NCBI RefSeq assembly: GCF_001463705.1
Contig: NZ_BBWH01000039.1
Span: 1-64,000 of the forward strand
Length of the DNA stretch: 64,000 nucleotides
Origin: Aureimonas sp. AU12
GTDB taxonomy: Bacteria; Pseudomonadota; Alphaproteobacteria; Rhizobiales; Rhizobiaceae
Direction: 5' to 3'
This document shows positions 9,400-23,289 of the stretch, in pieces. Every line of letters starts with the position of its first letter. Positions within the stretch are counted from its first letter, which is position 1. Under the pieces are notes generated by a model. The model was not told the DNA's origin, searched no databases, and worked only from the letters and a program-made list of their open reading frames with translations. A program made the position numbers and the translations under genes.

Positions 9400-10691
9400 G
9401 TCGCATCCCCTCCGCGCGAGGCCGTGGCCGGCAGCGGCTTGGCGGCGTCCGGCGCGCCCGATGCCGGTGCCGTGCCGGTGTCGCCGCCCGGAGCCGGCGT
9501 GGCCTCGGAAGGCCGCGCAGCATCGTCGGGCTTGACGCTGACGGCGGCGCCTTGCGACAGGGCGCCCTGCCCCTCGACGACGACCCGCTCGCCCGCCGCC
9601 AGCCCGGCCGAGAGGCCCGCCCGGTCGCCGACCCGCAGGGCGACCTCGACGGGGCGGATCTCGACCGTATCGTCAGGCTTGACGACCGTCACGACCGACC
9701 CGTCGTCGCGTGGCTCGACGGCGACGCCGGGCACGATCACCAGCCCGTCGCGGGTTCCCGCCCGCGCCTCCACCGAGATCGACTGGCCCGGCACGAAGGC
9801 GCGGGCCTCGTTGGGCAGGAGCGCGCGCAGGCGGATCGTGCCGGAATTCTGGTCGACGGCATTGTCGATGAAGACCACCGGCCCCTCGCCCGCCATCGCC
9901 CGCGCGCCGGCCGGCATCGCCTTGGCCGTCAGCGTCCCGGCTTCGAGCGCCCCGTGCAGGAGGTCGAGATCGCTTTCGGGCAGCGAGAATTCGGCATAGA
10001 CGGGCGTGTCCTGCGTCAGCGTCACGATGGCGGTGCCCGGCGTCACCAGAGCGCCGACCGAGAGCGCGATGGCGCCGAGCCGACCGTCGAAGGGCGCGCG
10101 GATCTCGGTCTTGGCCAGCGCCACCTTGTCGGCCTCCAGCGTGGCGCGGTCGACATTGAGGCTGGCGGTGGCGCTGCGCACGGCGGTCGTGGCGTCGTCG
10201 CCGGCCTGCTGCGTGTTGGCGCCGGACTGGACGAGCCGCTGGATACGGTTGAGCGAGGCGTTGGCGGCATCGAGCGTCGACTGATCGCGGGCGATCGCCG
10301 CCTCGTCCTTATCCACCAGCGCGCGCGCCGCCCGGTCGTCGAGGCGCACGAGAAGATCGCCGCGCCTCACGCGCGCGCCGTCGCGCTCCTCGATCTCGGT
10401 GACGATGCCGGTGGTCTCGGTGCTGAGAACGGTGGAGGCGACCGGGCGCACCCAGCCCACCGTCGTCCGCAGAATCGGCAGCGAGCCGCCTTGCGCAGTC
10501 GCGACGCTGACGGCGACGGGGCCGCCCGATCCGCGCCGCGCAGGTCCGCCGCCGCCGTGCCCCGTCCCGGCCGGCTCGGCCGACGTCAGCCAAGCTGCGA
10601 GAGGCGCAGGCGCATAAGGCGCGATCCGCTCGCGCTCGTACCAGCCGCCGGCAATGACGAGGCAGAGGACGAGAACAATCCATCGACGCAT
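9396..10691 (-). CDS. RND efflux periplasmic adaptor (membrane fusion protein)
   Basis: I take the ATG at 10691 (MRRWIVLVLCLVIAGG), which gives a clean membrane anchor. The frame runs further upstream but that part looks non-coding. The 431-residue protein has a biotinyl-lipoyl-like domain (GDLLVRLDDRAARALVDKDEA), an alpha-helical hairpin region, a second lipoyl half (TEIRAPFDGRLG) and beta-barrel and membrane-proximal domains. A linker of about 40 residues rich in Gly/Ala/Arg follows the anchor. It should bridge the RND pump to an outer-membrane channel encoded elsewhere. The gene overlaps the transporter gene by four bases. Confidence 0.92.
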   Translation of the reverse strand: MRRWIVLVLCLVIAGGWYERERIAPYAPAPLAAWLTSAEPAGTGHGGGGPARRGSGGPVAVSVATAQGGSLPILRTTVGWVRPVASTVLSTETTGIVTEIEERDGARVRRGDLLVRLDDRAARALVDKDEAAIARDQSTLDAANASLNRIQRLVQSGANTQQAGDDATTAVRSATASLNVDRATLEADKVALAKTEIRAPFDGRLGAIALSVGALVTPGTAIVTLTQDTPVYAEFSLPESDLDLLHGALEAGTLTAKAMPAGARAMAGEGPVVFIDNAVDQNSGTIRLRALLPNEARAFVPGQSISVEARAGTRDGLVIVPGVAVEPRDDGSVVTVVKPDDTVEIRPVEVALRVGDRAGLSAGLAAGERVVVEGQGALSQGAAVSVKPDDAARPSEATPAPGGDTGTAPASGAPDAAKPLPATASRGGDAT

Positions 10692-10813
10692 GCCGGCCGT
10701 CCCCACGGCAGACCGACCCGATGTCCGACACGCCGCTTCCACCGTTCTACGCCACGGGGCAACGCCTTCAATGCGAAGGCTCCCTTAAATTCCCGCAATG
10801 CAACGCAGACGGG

Positions 10814-14602
<3,789 letters not shown>

Positions 14603-14665
14603 GGAAACCCTCGGGAAGATTGGGGGGGCGCGCCGCCGGCTCTAGCGCCGGCCGCACGCCCCATC

Positions 14666-14685
14666 ATATAAGGAGATCCTTATAT
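14666..14685. promoter_or_regulatory. palindromic operator upstream of metH, SahR-like
   Basis: Perfect 9-base arms (atataagga / tccttatat) flank a 2-base centre, 64-83 bases upstream of the metH ATG. Methionine-cycle genes of many proteobacteria are repressed by the ArsR-family SahR protein, whose sites are AT-rich palindromes of this kind. The assignment rests on position and symmetry and on my memory of the motif. Confidence 0.55.
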
Positions 14686-14713
14686 CATTCCGCAAGCCTT
14701 GGCGAGGCGGGCG

Positions 14714-15568
14714 TCAGGCCGGCTCGCGCGCCGCCGACTGCGCTTCCACGAGGGCATCCAGAAACCGCGCGACGCCGTTCTCCTCGTTCGTGGCGCCCGT
14801 CAGGGTGGCATGCCGGCGCACCTCGTCCGGCGCCTGCCCCATCGCCACCGACAGGCCAGCGCGCAGGAACATCGGCACGTCGTTCGGCATGTCGCCGAGG
14901 ACGGCGACCTCAGCCATGGGCACCCCCATCGCCTCGGCGAGGAAGGCGACGCCATCGCCCTTGTTGGCCGACCTGGCGGTAACGTCGAGGAAGTAGACCT
15001 GCGAGCGCACCACGGTGGCGTCGGCGCCGATCTCGGCAGCAACCTCGCCTTCCAGCCGGCGCATCAGCGGATGGTCGTCGGAGACGCCGGAAATCTTGTC
15101 GGCAGCCGCCAGCCACGGCCCGAAATCCTCGACCCGTGTCGGCGCGAGGCCGGAAGCCAGGCGCTCTCGCGCGCCGTGCGGCGAGGCGTCGGCATCCTCG
15201 CGCGCCAGCCATTTCCCGGCGGCGAAGAGCCAGACCGTGACGCCGGCTGCATCCAGCATCTCCACCGCCCGCCGCGCCTCACGCTCGGGAATGCGGTGCG
15301 AGGCGATCACCGACCCGTCGCGGCGCGACAGCGCGCCGCCGTTGAAGGCGCCGATCGGCTCGTCGGTGATCTCGATCCGGCCGGCGAGATCGACGAGCCC
15401 GCTCGGTGGGCGGGCGGAGATCACCGTGAAGGCGATGCCCGCCGCCCTCGCCCGGCGGATCGCCGCTACCGTCTCGTCGGCGAGCGACTTGTCGTTGCGC
15501 ACCAGCGTTCCGTCGATGTCGGATACGACGAGGCGGATGCGCGCGGCGCTCTCGGGAAGAACCGTCAC
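14714..15568 (-). CDS. HAD-superfamily hydrolase, Cof subfamily (sugar-phosphatase-like)
   Basis: The GTG at 15568 overlaps the stop of gnd as GTGA and gives 284 residues starting with [22 protein letters not shown] is the HAD motif I, with the nucleophilic Asp. [15 protein letters not shown] and [13 protein letters not shown] are the Cof-type Lys and acidic motifs. The family dephosphorylates sugar phosphates and other small phosphates. Coupling to 6-phosphogluconate dehydrogenase suggests a substrate from the pentose-phosphate or sugar-acid pool, but this is only inferred. Confidence 0.85.
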   Translation of the reverse strand: MTVLPESAARIRLVVSDIDGTLVRNDKSLADETVAAIRRARAAGIAFTVISARPPSGLVDLAGRIEITDEPIGAFNGGALSRRDGSVIASHRIPEREARRAVEMLDAAGVTVWLFAAGKWLAREDADASPHGARERLASGLAPTRVEDFGPWLAAADKISGVSDDHPLMRRLEGEVAAEIGADATVVRSQVYFLDVTARSANKGDGVAFLAEAMGVPMAEVAVLGDMPNDVPMFLRAGLSVAMGQAPDEVRRHATLTGATNEENGVARFLDALVEAQSAAREPA

Positions 15569-16542
15569 TGCGGGATCTCGACATGGCCGCCGAAGCCGAA
15601 GCGCATGGCCGAGAGCAGCTTGTCGCCGAACGTGTTGTCGGAGCGCGAGCGATAGCGGGCGTAGAGCGCCGCCGAGAGGACGTGGGCCGGCACCGCCTCC
15701 TCCATCGCCGCGTCGATCGTCCAGCGCCCCTCGCCGCTGTCGGCGACCTGACCGGAGAAGCGCTTGAGATCGTGGTCGGAGGCCAGCGCGTCGGCCGTGA
15801 GATCGAGCAGCCACGACGAGACCACCGAGCCCCGACGCCAGACCTCGGCGATATCGGGCAGGTTGAGCTGGTAGCGCTCGCCCTCCGGCAGGTGCGGCGC
15901 GTTCTTCGAGTTGAGGATGTCGAAGCCCTCGGCATAGGCCTGCATCAGGCCGTATTCGATGCCGTTGTGGACCATCTTGACGAAATGGCCGGCACCGGCC
16001 GGGCCGGCATGGATATAGCCACGCTCGGCGCGATCGTCGGGCGCGTCGCGCCCGTGGGTGCGGGCGATGTCGCCATAGCCGGGCGCAAGCGCCGCGAAGA
16101 TCGGGTCGAGATCGCGCACCGTCTGCTCGGGGCCGCCGATCATCATGCAGTAGCCGCGCTCGAGCCCCCAGACGCCGCCGGACGTGCCGACATCCACGTA
16201 AGCGATGCCCTTGGGCTCCAGGTCCTTCGCCCGGCGGATGTCATCCTTGTAGAAGGAGTTGCCGCCGTCGATGATCACGTCGTCCTTGGCGCAGACGCCG
16301 GCGAGATCGCGGATCGTCGCCTCGGTCGGCTCGCCCGCCGGCAGCATGACCCAGAAGACCTTGCGGCCGGAAAACTTCGAGGCGAGCTCACCGAGCGAGG
16401 CGGCGGGCACGGCGCCCTCGCCCGCCAGCGCCGTGACGGCGTCAGCCGAGCGGTCGTAGACGAGGCACTCGTGGTCGTTCTTCATCAGGCGGCGGGCGAT
16501 GTTGCCGCCCATCCGGCCGAGGCCGATGATTGCGATCTGCAT
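15565..16542 (-). CDS. gnd: 6-phosphogluconate dehydrogenase, decarboxylating, short type
   Basis: This enzyme oxidises 6-phosphogluconate to ribulose 5-phosphate plus CO2. The 325-residue length matches the short (GndA/YqeC-like) class rather than the 470-residue E. coli type. The N-terminal Rossmann motif is [34 protein letters not shown] and [11 protein letters not shown] form the substrate and catalytic segments. The ATG at 16542 is chosen because the Rossmann fold starts there. It lies between transketolase and a HAD phosphatase on the same strand, which fits a pentose-phosphate operon. Confidence 0.93.
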   Translation of the reverse strand: MQIAIIGLGRMGGNIARRLMKNDHECLVYDRSADAVTALAGEGAVPAASLGELASKFSGRKVFWVMLPAGEPTEATIRDLAGVCAKDDVIIDGGNSFYKDDIRRAKDLEPKGIAYVDVGTSGGVWGLERGYCMMIGGPEQTVRDLDPIFAALAPGYGDIARTHGRDAPDDRAERGYIHAGPAGAGHFVKMVHNGIEYGLMQAYAEGFDILNSKNAPHLPEGERYQLNLPDIAEVWRRGSVVSSWLLDLTADALASDHDLKRFSGQVADSGEGRWTIDAAMEEAVPAHVLSAALYARYRSRSDNTFGDKLLSAMRFGFGGHVEIPQ

Positions 16543-16622
16543 GAAACGTCTCTTCGATGGTGGGAAACGGGAGGCCGGCCGCCGCCTCCCGTCGGCCGCC
16601 GGCAGTGTCGGGATGGAAGACT

Positions 16623-18725
16623 TCAGGCGCGGCGGGCCGCGATCTGCTGCTTGGCGGCCTCGGCGATATGATCGGGGGTGAAACCGTATTTCGTCTGCAG
16701 CTTGGCGAGCGGCGCGGAGGCGCCGAAGGTCGACATGGTGATCTTGGCGCCCTTGGCCCCGGTGTAGCGATCCCAGCCGAGCGAACCCGCCTGCTCCACG
16801 GCAACACGCGCCATGATCTCCGGCGGCAGCACGCTGTCCCGGTAGGCGTCCTCCTGTTTCTCGAACAGCTCCCACGAGGGCAGCGAGACGACGCGCGACC
16901 TGACGCCTTCCGCTGTGAGTTTCTCGTGCGCGGCGAGGCAGAGCGAGACTTCGGAACCCGTGCCGATGAGAATCACCTCCGGCGTCTCGTCCGGCGATCC
17001 CGCCAGCACGTAGCCGCCCTTCCGCAGGCCATCGGCTCCCGCATATTTCGTGCGGTCGATCGTCGGCAGGTTCTGGCGCGAGAAGACGAGGCAGGTCGGC
17101 TCGTGTGTCTGCGAGATCGCGACCTTCCAGGCTTCCACCGTCTCGTTGGCGTCGCAGGGGCGGATCGTGTTGAGGCCGGGGATGGCGCGGAGCGAGGCCA
17201 GGTGCTCGATCGGCTGGTGCGTCGGGCCGTCCTCGCCGACGCCGATCGAATCATGGGTGAAGACGAAGATCGTCGGCACTTCCATGATCGCGGCGAGGCG
17301 AATGGTCGGGCGCATGTAGTCGGAGAAGACGAGGAAGGTGGCGGTGAAGGAGCGCAGGTACGACAGCGCCATGCCGTTGGCGACCGCGCCCATCCCGTGC
17401 TCGCGAATGCCGAAATGCAGGTTGCGCCCGCCATAGGACCCCGCTTCGAAGGAGCCGGCGCCCTCGAACGTCAGCTTCGTCTTCGTCGAGGGGGCCAGAT
17501 CCGCCGAACCGCCGATGAGAAAGGGGACCTTCTCGGCGATGGCGTTCAGCACCTTGCCGCCGGCATCGCGCGAGGCGACGCCCTTGGCGTCCGCCTCGAA
17601 GCTCGGCAAATCAGCGTCCCAGCCCTTCGGCAGCTTGCCCTGCCGCATCAGGTCGATCTCGTCGGCGAGATCGGGATGCGCCTTGCGATACGAGGCGAAG
17701 TTGCGCTCCCACTCTTCGCGCAGTGGCCGGCCGCGCCCCGCGACCGCCGCCTGGAAGGCCTGCGTCACGCTTTCGGGAACGCGGAAGCTCTCGCTTTCCG
17801 GCCAGCCGTAGGAGCGCTTGGCGGCCTTCACGTCCTCGGCGTCGAAGGCCTCGCCATGGGCCGCCGCCGTGCCCTGCTGCTTCGGCAGGCCGTAGCCGAT
17901 GATGCTGTCGACGACGATCAACGTCGGCCGGTCGTCGGTCTCGCGGAACTCGGCGATCGCCTTCGCGATCGCCTCGGCGTCGTTGGCATCCGCGACGTGG
18001 AGCGTCTTCCAGCCGTAGCCGCGGAAGCGCTCGGCGACGTCCTCGGAGAAGGCGAGCTCGGTGTTGCCCTCGATCGAGACGTGGTTGTTGTCGTAGATCC
18101 AGCAGAGGTTGGACAGCTTGAGGTGCCCGGCGAGCGAAGCCGCCTCGCTGGCGACGCCCTCCATCAGGTCGCCGTCGCCGCAGAGCACGTAGACGTCGTG
18201 GTCGAAGACCGTCGCCTCCGGCCGGTTGTAGTGCGCGGCGAGATAGCGCTCGGCGATGGCCATGCCGACCGAGTTGCCGCAGCCTTGGCCGAGCGGCCCG
18301 GTGGTGGTCTCGACGCCGGTGGTCATCCGGTATTCGGGGTGGCCGGGGGTCTTGGAGCCCAGCTGACGGAACTGCTCGATGTCCTCCAGCGACACCGCCG
18401 GCTTGCCGGTCTTAGCGCCGTCGGCGTCGATTTCCTTGACGCCCGCCAGATGCAGCAGCGCATAGAGCAGCATGGAGCCGTGGCCGACCGAGAGCACGAA
18501 GCGGTCGCGATTCGGCCAGTCCGGCTGATCGGGATCGGTGCGCAGGAAGCGCGACCAGAGCGTATGGCCGACCACGGCAAGACCCAGCGGCGCGCCGACA
18601 TGGCCAGAATGGGCCTTGAGCACGGCATCCATCGCCAGCGTGCGGATCGTGTCGACGGCCAGCTGACCGGAAGCATCGCCGGCCTCGCCGGTGTCGTGGG
18701 GGGAAACGGATTTGACCGCGCTCAT
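16623..18725 (-). CDS. tkt: transketolase
   Basis: This thiamine-diphosphate enzyme of the pentose-phosphate pathway is 700 residues, slightly longer than E. coli TktA. The TPP motif [13 protein letters not shown] with the downstream IYDNNHVS is clear, as are [14 protein letters not shown] and the pyrimidine-domain [24 protein letters not shown] good GAGGA ribosome binding site precedes the ATG. It is the first gene of the run tkt-gnd-HAD hydrolase, with an 80-base gap to gnd. Confidence 0.96.
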   Translation of the reverse strand: MSAVKSVSPHDTGEAGDASGQLAVDTIRTLAMDAVLKAHSGHVGAPLGLAVVGHTLWSRFLRTDPDQPDWPNRDRFVLSVGHGSMLLYALLHLAGVKEIDADGAKTGKPAVSLEDIEQFRQLGSKTPGHPEYRMTTGVETTTGPLGQGCGNSVGMAIAERYLAAHYNRPEATVFDHDVYVLCGDGDLMEGVASEAASLAGHLKLSNLCWIYDNNHVSIEGNTELAFSEDVAERFRGYGWKTLHVADANDAEAIAKAIAEFRETDDRPTLIVVDSIIGYGLPKQQGTAAAHGEAFDAEDVKAAKRSYGWPESESFRVPESVTQAFQAAVAGRGRPLREEWERNFASYRKAHPDLADEIDLMRQGKLPKGWDADLPSFEADAKGVASRDAGGKVLNAIAEKVPFLIGGSADLAPSTKTKLTFEGAGSFEAGSYGGRNLHFGIREHGMGAVANGMALSYLRSFTATFLVFSDYMRPTIRLAAIMEVPTIFVFTHDSIGVGEDGPTHQPIEHLASLRAIPGLNTIRPCDANETVEAWKVAISQTHEPTCLVFSRQNLPTIDRTKYAGADGLRKGGYVLAGSPDETPEVILIGTGSEVSLCLAAHEKLTAEGVRSRVVSLPSWELFEKQEDAYRDSVLPPEIMARVAVEQAGSLGWDRYTGAKGAKITMSTFGASAPLAKLQTKYGFTPDHIAEAAKQQIAARRA

Positions 18726-19054
18726 CGGATCGTCCTCTTCGCGTCTCGTCGGGCCCGGCCTTGCGGGGATCGAAAGGAAAGGGCCGGCCGCACTGGTTCG
18801 GCGCGGGCGCTTCCCCGTCCGGGATGATCGCGGCGCCGAACTGACTGGCTCCTATGGTGGAGCGCGGCTTCGTCATGTCGATGGGGCAGCCCCGCCGAAA
18901 TATTAAGGCTTGCCGCCTTTACCCGCTGTCGCATATGGAAACATGAATTAAGAAGTCATGATTTGACGAGCGCGGTGCGCGGCCCCATCGACATGGGGAA
19001 GGCCTCGGCCTTCCAGCCGCATCCCTGGCCCCGCTCGGCTGTGGAAGGTTCGCC
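18726..19054. other. divergent intergenic region between transketolase and exbB
   Basis: This 329-base region must hold both divergent promoters. The middle (about 18895-18966) is AT-rich for this genome. It contains the 14-base inverted repeat listed separately and a perfect hairpin at 18997-19014 (ggaaggcc/ggccttcc). I could not identify a convincing Fur, RirA or Irr box by eye, though iron control of the exb-ton genes would be expected. Confidence 0.6.
18874..18995. repeat. 14-bp inverted repeats bracketing an AT-rich segment
   Basis: catgtcgatggggc at 18874-18887 is the exact reverse complement of 18982-18995. They are 94 bases apart, with an AT-rich core between them. The match is too long to be chance over this distance. 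It could be a small mobile remnant or a regulatory structure. Confidence 0.7.
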
Positions 19055-20161
19055 ATGAAGGCACTGTCATTCCGGGGTCCCATGGCGGACCGCATGATCC
19101 GCGGCCGTCGAGGCATCCTCGCGGTCGCCGCCGCGATCCTGCTTGCCTCAGGCGCGATCGCGTCCGCGCAGGAGGCAGGCTTCGGAGCGCCGGCCACCGT
19201 CGCGCCCGTGGCCCCGGCCCCTGTCGCGCAGCCCGCTGTGCCCTCCGCCTCGGAGGCGCCTGCCGCACCGCCGGCCTCAAACCCCTCTTCTGCGGCCGCG
19301 CCGGCGATGGCCCCATCGTCCCCCGCCCTCGTCGGCGCACCGCAGGAGACCGCGCCCGCCGCCGCCCCGTCGCTCGAAGTCACGAGCCCCATCGAGGCCG
19401 GCGAGGTCCCCGCCGCTGACGAAGCGCCCGCCGCCACGGGCGCGTTGCCGCACGACCTGTCGCCTTGGGGCATGTTCCTCGCCGCCGACTACGTCGTGAA
19501 GGCGGTGATGCTGGGCCTCGCCTTCGCCTCGCTGGTGACGTGGACGATCTGGCTCGCCAAGGTGCTGGAACTGGCCGCCGCCAAGCGCCGGGCGCTGGCA
19601 GGTGTCAAGCGTCTCGGCTCGACCGCCGGCCTGCCGGCGCCGGACGGGCTGGACGCCGCCGGCTGGCGGCGCGGTCCGGTGGCCGCGCTCGTGCGGGCCG
19701 CCGTGGAGGAACGGGCGAAATCGGCCGACCTGCCGGCCGACGGCGTGAAGGAGCGCGCGGCCGCCGCGCTGCACCGGATCGAGGCGCGCGCCGGACGCAG
19801 GATGACACGCGGCACCGGCCTTCTCGCCACGATCGGCTCGACGGCACCCTTCGTCGGCCTGTTCGGGACGGTCTGGGGCATCATGAACTCGTTCATCGGC
19901 ATCAGCCAGGCCAACACGACCAACCTCGCCGTGGTTGCCCCCGGCATCGCCGAGGCGCTGCTCGCCACCGCCATCGGCCTCGTCGCGGCCATCCCCGCGG
20001 TCATCATCTACAACGTATTCGCCCGCGCCATCGCCGGCTACAAGGCGGTGCTCTCGGACGCCTCGGCCGGCGTCCTCCAGCACCTGTCGCGCGATCTCGA
20101 CCGGGCGAAGTTCGCGGCGCGCCCGGCGGGCGGGCGTCCCTCGCTGCAGGCGGCGGAGTAA
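19055..20161 (+). CDS. exbB: TonB-system energiser ExbB (MotA/TolQ/ExbB family)
   Basis: This 368-residue inner-membrane proton-channel subunit powers TonB-dependent outer-membrane uptake. It starts with a signal peptide ([19 protein letters not shown]). An Ala/Pro-rich periplasmic stretch of about 90 residues follows, and then the three-helix MotA/ExbB domain with [24 protein letters not shown]. The extended periplasmic N-terminus is common in alphaproteobacterial ExbB. GGAAGG precedes the ATG; an in-frame ATG at 19082 is an alternative. It heads exbB-exbD-tonB. Confidence 0.95.
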   Translation: MKALSFRGPMADRMIRGRRGILAVAAAILLASGAIASAQEAGFGAPATVAPVAPAPVAQPAVPSASEAPAAPPASNPSSAAAPAMAPSSPALVGAPQETAPAAAPSLEVTSPIEAGEVPAADEAPAATGALPHDLSPWGMFLAADYVVKAVMLGLAFASLVTWTIWLAKVLELAAAKRRALAGVKRLGSTAGLPAPDGLDAAGWRRGPVAALVRAAVEERAKSADLPADGVKERAAAALHRIEARAGRRMTRGTGLLATIGSTAPFVGLFGTVWGIMNSFIGISQANTTNLAVVAPGIAEALLATAIGLVAAIPAVIIYNVFARAIAGYKAVLSDASAGVLQHLSRDLDRAKFAARPAGGRPSLQAAE

Positions 20162-20165
20162 TCCC

Positions 20166-20651
20166 GTGGGGGTCAGTCTCAAGTCCGGCGACGACGACGA
20201 CACCGGCGAAGTCGCCGACATCAACGTCACGCCCTTCATCGACGTCGTGCTGGTGCTGCTCATCATCTTCATGGTGGCGGCCCCCCTCTCCACCGTCGAC
20301 GTGCCGGTGGACCTGCCGGTCTCGAACGCGCGCCCGCAGGAACGCCCGGACGAGCCGCTCTATCTGACCGTGCAGGACGACCTCAACCTCGTGATCGGCG
20401 AGGAGCCGGTGTCGAAGGAAACGCTGCGTGCCGTTCTCGACGCTCGCACCGGGGCCAACCGCGAGGAGCGCATCTTCCTGCGCGCCGACGGGGCCGTCGC
20501 CTATGGCGACCTGATGGAAGTCATGAACGCGCTGCGCGATGCCGGCTATCTGAAGATCGCGCTCGTCGGCCTCGAGAACGCCGCGCCCGGGAGCGCACCC
20601 GCCGCCGCGCCTTCGTCCGCCGCTCCCGCCGGATCGCCGCCGCAGCCATGA
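20166..20651 (+). CDS. exbD: TonB-system subunit ExbD
   Basis: The 161-residue protein starts at a GTG four bases after the exbB stop. It has a cytoplasmic tail ([21 protein letters not shown]), one transmembrane helix containing the conserved proton-carrying Asp, and a periplasmic domain, all typical of ExbD/TolR. The last 20 residues are Ala/Pro/Ser-rich. The stop overlaps tonB as ATGA. Starts further upstream in this frame belong to a shadow of exbB. Confidence 0.93.
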   Translation: MGVSLKSGDDDDTGEVADINVTPFIDVVLVLLIIFMVAAPLSTVDVPVDLPVSNARPQERPDEPLYLTVQDDLNLVIGEEPVSKETLRAVLDARTGANREERIFLRADGAVAYGDLMEVMNALRDAGYLKIALVGLENAAPGSAPAAAPSSAAPAGSPPQP

Positions 20652-21655
20652 GCACCGCCAACCCGCAGGATTGGGAGAAGCCCGGCGGCTGGCTGGGCGG
20701 AATGCGCTGGGGCGTCGCGGCGCTGGCCGTGTTGACCGCACATGCGGCCGCCGCCTGGTTCTTCGTGCAGATGCCGCCCGTCGCCGCGCCGCCGCAGGGC
20801 GTGCCGGAGGCGCCGATCTTCATCGACCTCGCGCCCCCCGCCGAAGCCGCGCCGGCCGCGCCCGCCGTCGAGACGCCGCCAACCGAGGCCGAGCCGGTGC
20901 CGGAGGCCGTGCCACCAGAGCCGGTGCCGCCCGAGCCCACGCCGGAGCCGCAACCCGAGCCCGAGCCGCAGGTGACGCCGCCGCCCGAACCGCTTCCGCC
21001 CGAACCGCCCCCACCAGAGCCAGTACCGGAGCCCGTTCCGCCGCCGCCCGAGCCCCTGCCGCCCGAACCGGTGGTACCCGAGCCGTTGCCGCCCGAACCG
21101 GTCGTGCCAGAGCCCGTGGTACCCGAGCCGCCACCCGAGGTGCCGCCGCCGGAGCTGCCGTTGACCGAGCAGCCTGCGGAGGCCGTCATCAACGCGCCGG
21201 TTCCGCGCGCCCGTCCGGCCCCGCCGCCGGAGCCGCAGGTAACCGAGCGTCGTCGGCCGCCGGAGCAACGGGAGACACCGGTTCGGCGCGAGGTCAGGCC
21301 GCGCGTCGAGCGCAAGGCCGCGCCGCCGCCCTCTCGCGCTTCAACCGCGAGCGCCGCCGCAAATGCCTCACAAGGTGCCAAGCCGAGGGTTTCGGCCAAC
21401 GACGAGCAACGTTGGCGTGCGCAGCTCAACGCTCGCGTACGCCGGTTCACGCGGTCGATCCGCGGTTCGGGGACGGCCACGGTGGCATTCCGGGTCACCG
21501 CCAGCGGGGCGGCGACGGGCATCCGGCTGGTCTCCTCGTCGGGGAATGCGATGGTCGATCAGGCCGCCCTGTCGGTCGTCCAGCGGGCCAGCCCGTTTCC
21601 GCCCAACCCGAGCGGAGAAGCGACGAACGTGACGATCCCCATCCGCTACAAGTGA
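20648..21655 (+). CDS. tonB: TonB energy transducer
   Basis: This 335-residue protein is anchored by one N-terminal helix (about residues 20-41). A very long Pro/Glu/Val-rich spacer follows (about 62-175), then a basic linker and a C-terminal TonB domain (from about 245) with GTATVAFRVTASGAATGIRLVSSSG and the terminal VTIPIRYK. It transmits the proton-motive force to outer-membrane receptors for siderophores, heme or B12. No receptor gene is next to it. The spacer is encoded by imperfect repeats around 20930-21150 and is likely to vary in length between strains. Confidence 0.94.
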   Translation: MSTANPQDWEKPGGWLGGMRWGVAALAVLTAHAAAAWFFVQMPPVAAPPQGVPEAPIFIDLAPPAEAAPAAPAVETPPTEAEPVPEAVPPEPVPPEPTPEPQPEPEPQVTPPPEPLPPEPPPPEPVPEPVPPPPEPLPPEPVVPEPLPPEPVVPEPVVPEPPPEVPPPELPLTEQPAEAVINAPVPRARPAPPPEPQVTERRRPPEQRETPVRREVRPRVERKAAPPPSRASTASAAANASQGAKPRVSANDEQRWRAQLNARVRRFTRSIRGSGTATVAFRVTASGAATGIRLVSSSGNAMVDQAALSVVQRASPFPPNPSGEATNVTIPIRYK

Positions 21656-21728
21656 TCGGAGCGCTTGGGGATCGGGCGGGCTCGTCCCCGCGCTCTCTGC
21701 CGGTCCGCCGTTCCTACCTGATCTCAGC

Positions 21729-23048
21729 CTACGCGAAACGTGCGTCGGCCTCGTCGAGACGCCCTCGGATCTGCGTCACCTCCAGCGTCTCGTCCGGGGT
21801 GCAATTGGCGTAGGTCAGCTTTTCGCCCGCCTTCACCGGCCGTGTCACCCGCGCCTGCTCGGCCAGACCCAGCGGCAGTCCACGCGCGGCGCGCGCCTCG
21901 GTCCAGGTCATCGCGAAGCCGCGATACTGGGTCTCGCCAATGCGCCCGAGCGTCTCGCCTGCCGCCAGATCGCGCTTGGCCACCGCGATGCATTCGGCCA
22001 CCGGCCGCTCCAGCGGCTCCATGTGCGGCGTGCCCTTCATCACCGCGTGAAGCGCCGAGAGCGGCACCTCGATCGAGGTCAGGTGGAAGGGCCGATAGAG
22101 CGCGAAGCAGGGGCCGGGTCCGACTTTCAGATCGGCGATGCGCTCAAGCACGCGCGGATGGCGCGGCTTGACGATGCAGAAGACGCCGGGTGCGACGCCC
22201 CGCCCGATCGAATAGTCGACGCAGCCGGGCTTCGACAGGATGCCGCCGTCCTCTCGCGTGCAGAGAACCTGCGCCAGATCCTCGGACGTGGCATTCGGCC
22301 CGTGCATGCCGGGAACGTCGGGCACGAGGCCGGTAGCATTGGCGATGGCGGTCATCTCCACCATCGTCTTCGAGCCGTCGACGAACTCGACGAGCATGCG
22401 CGCGTTCATCTGGCGCCGCGCCGCCTCCTCCTCGTAGTCGGCAGGCACGGCGTTGAAGTCGAGCGGGTTGTTCTTGCCCTTGCCGGCCGCCACGATGTCG
22501 AGTCCGAGCGACTGGGCGAGGCCGATGAGTTCGAGCGTCGCATGCGGCTCGTCGCCCGCCGCACCCGTGTAGACGACCCCGGCGCGTTTGGCCTCGGCCG
22601 CGAGATAGCGCCCGATCGTGATGTCGGCCTCGACGTTCAGCATCACCACGTGCTTGCCGTTGCGAAACGCGTCGAGCGCGATGCGGGTGCCCGCGCTCGG
22701 GCTGCCCGTGGCGTCGATCACGACGTCGATCCGCCCCGCGGCGCAGAAGGTGCGGAAGTCCTCGACCAGCGCCACGCGCCCCGCCTCGATCGCGGCGTCG
22801 ACCGCAGCCGGCGTCCCGGCGCGCGCCACGTCCGCCGCGTCGTAGCCGGCAAAGGCGAGCGTCTGCGTCGCCTTGTCGGGCTTCGAGGTCGACACCGCGC
22901 CGAGCCGCACGCCCGGCATCAGCAGAAGCTGCACCATGAGATCGGTGCCCATCTGGCCCGCGCCCGCCAGCCCGACGGTGACGGGACCGTTGCGCTCTGC
23001 ATAGGCCAGGAGTTCGGCGGCGAGCCCGACCTTCGCGATGCTGTTCAT
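21729..23048 (-). CDS. NAD(P)-dependent oxidoreductase with SAF domain (homoserine-dehydrogenase-like, COG4091 type)
   Basis: The ATG at 23048 gives 439 residues. The frame continues upstream but the sequence there loses family character. The N-terminal Rossmann fold has TVGLAGAGQMGTDLMVQL. The middle contains DATGSPSAGTRIALDAFRNGKHVVMLNVEAD, a homoserine-dehydrogenase-like segment. The C-terminal part (YGRAVAKRDL-like, here AVAKRDLAAGETLGRIG) is a SAF domain, which often causes misannotation as FlgA. The reaction is unknown. It is divergent from the tctD/kinase/tctCBA cluster, so it may act on the imported compound, but that is inference. Confidence 0.8.
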   Translation of the reverse strand: MNSIAKVGLAAELLAYAERNGPVTVGLAGAGQMGTDLMVQLLLMPGVRLGAVSTSKPDKATQTLAFAGYDAADVARAGTPAAVDAAIEAGRVALVEDFRTFCAAGRIDVVIDATGSPSAGTRIALDAFRNGKHVVMLNVEADITIGRYLAAEAKRAGVVYTGAAGDEPHATLELIGLAQSLGLDIVAAGKGKNNPLDFNAVPADYEEEAARRQMNARMLVEFVDGSKTMVEMTAIANATGLVPDVPGMHGPNATSEDLAQVLCTREDGGILSKPGCVDYSIGRGVAPGVFCIVKPRHPRVLERIADLKVGPGPCFALYRPFHLTSIEVPLSALHAVMKGTPHMEPLERPVAECIAVAKRDLAAGETLGRIGETQYRGFAMTWTEARAARGLPLGLAEQARVTRPVKAGEKLTYANCTPDETLEVTQIRGRLDEADARFA

Positions 23049-23289
23049 GTGCCTGACGCCTTCCCGATCCCGATGCCCTTGGCGACGCCGGAGACCGACG
23101 CCATGAGGGCTTTGGCGGCAGGGATAGTGGGTCTTGGGCGAGGGGATCAACAGCCAAGGCGCAAACTCTGCCGAAGAAAACCGGTCCACCTGCGACGCGG
23201 ACCGCCCATCGAACCGTTTGAAAAGCCTCCCTCCCCGCCTATGCTCTCGTCTTCGACCCCTTCTTCCTTCGATTCCCGGCCGGTTCGCC

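Noticed and set aside
3836..9999. Long plus-strand frames of 952 and 1250 residues opposite maeB and the RND pump
   Set aside because: They run against genes with full family matches, and their composition is that of antisense shadow frames.
18942..18960. catga/tcatg short inverted repeat as an iron-regulator box for exbB
   Set aside because: The 5-base arms are weak and do not match a known Fur, RirA or Irr consensus that I can recall with confidence.
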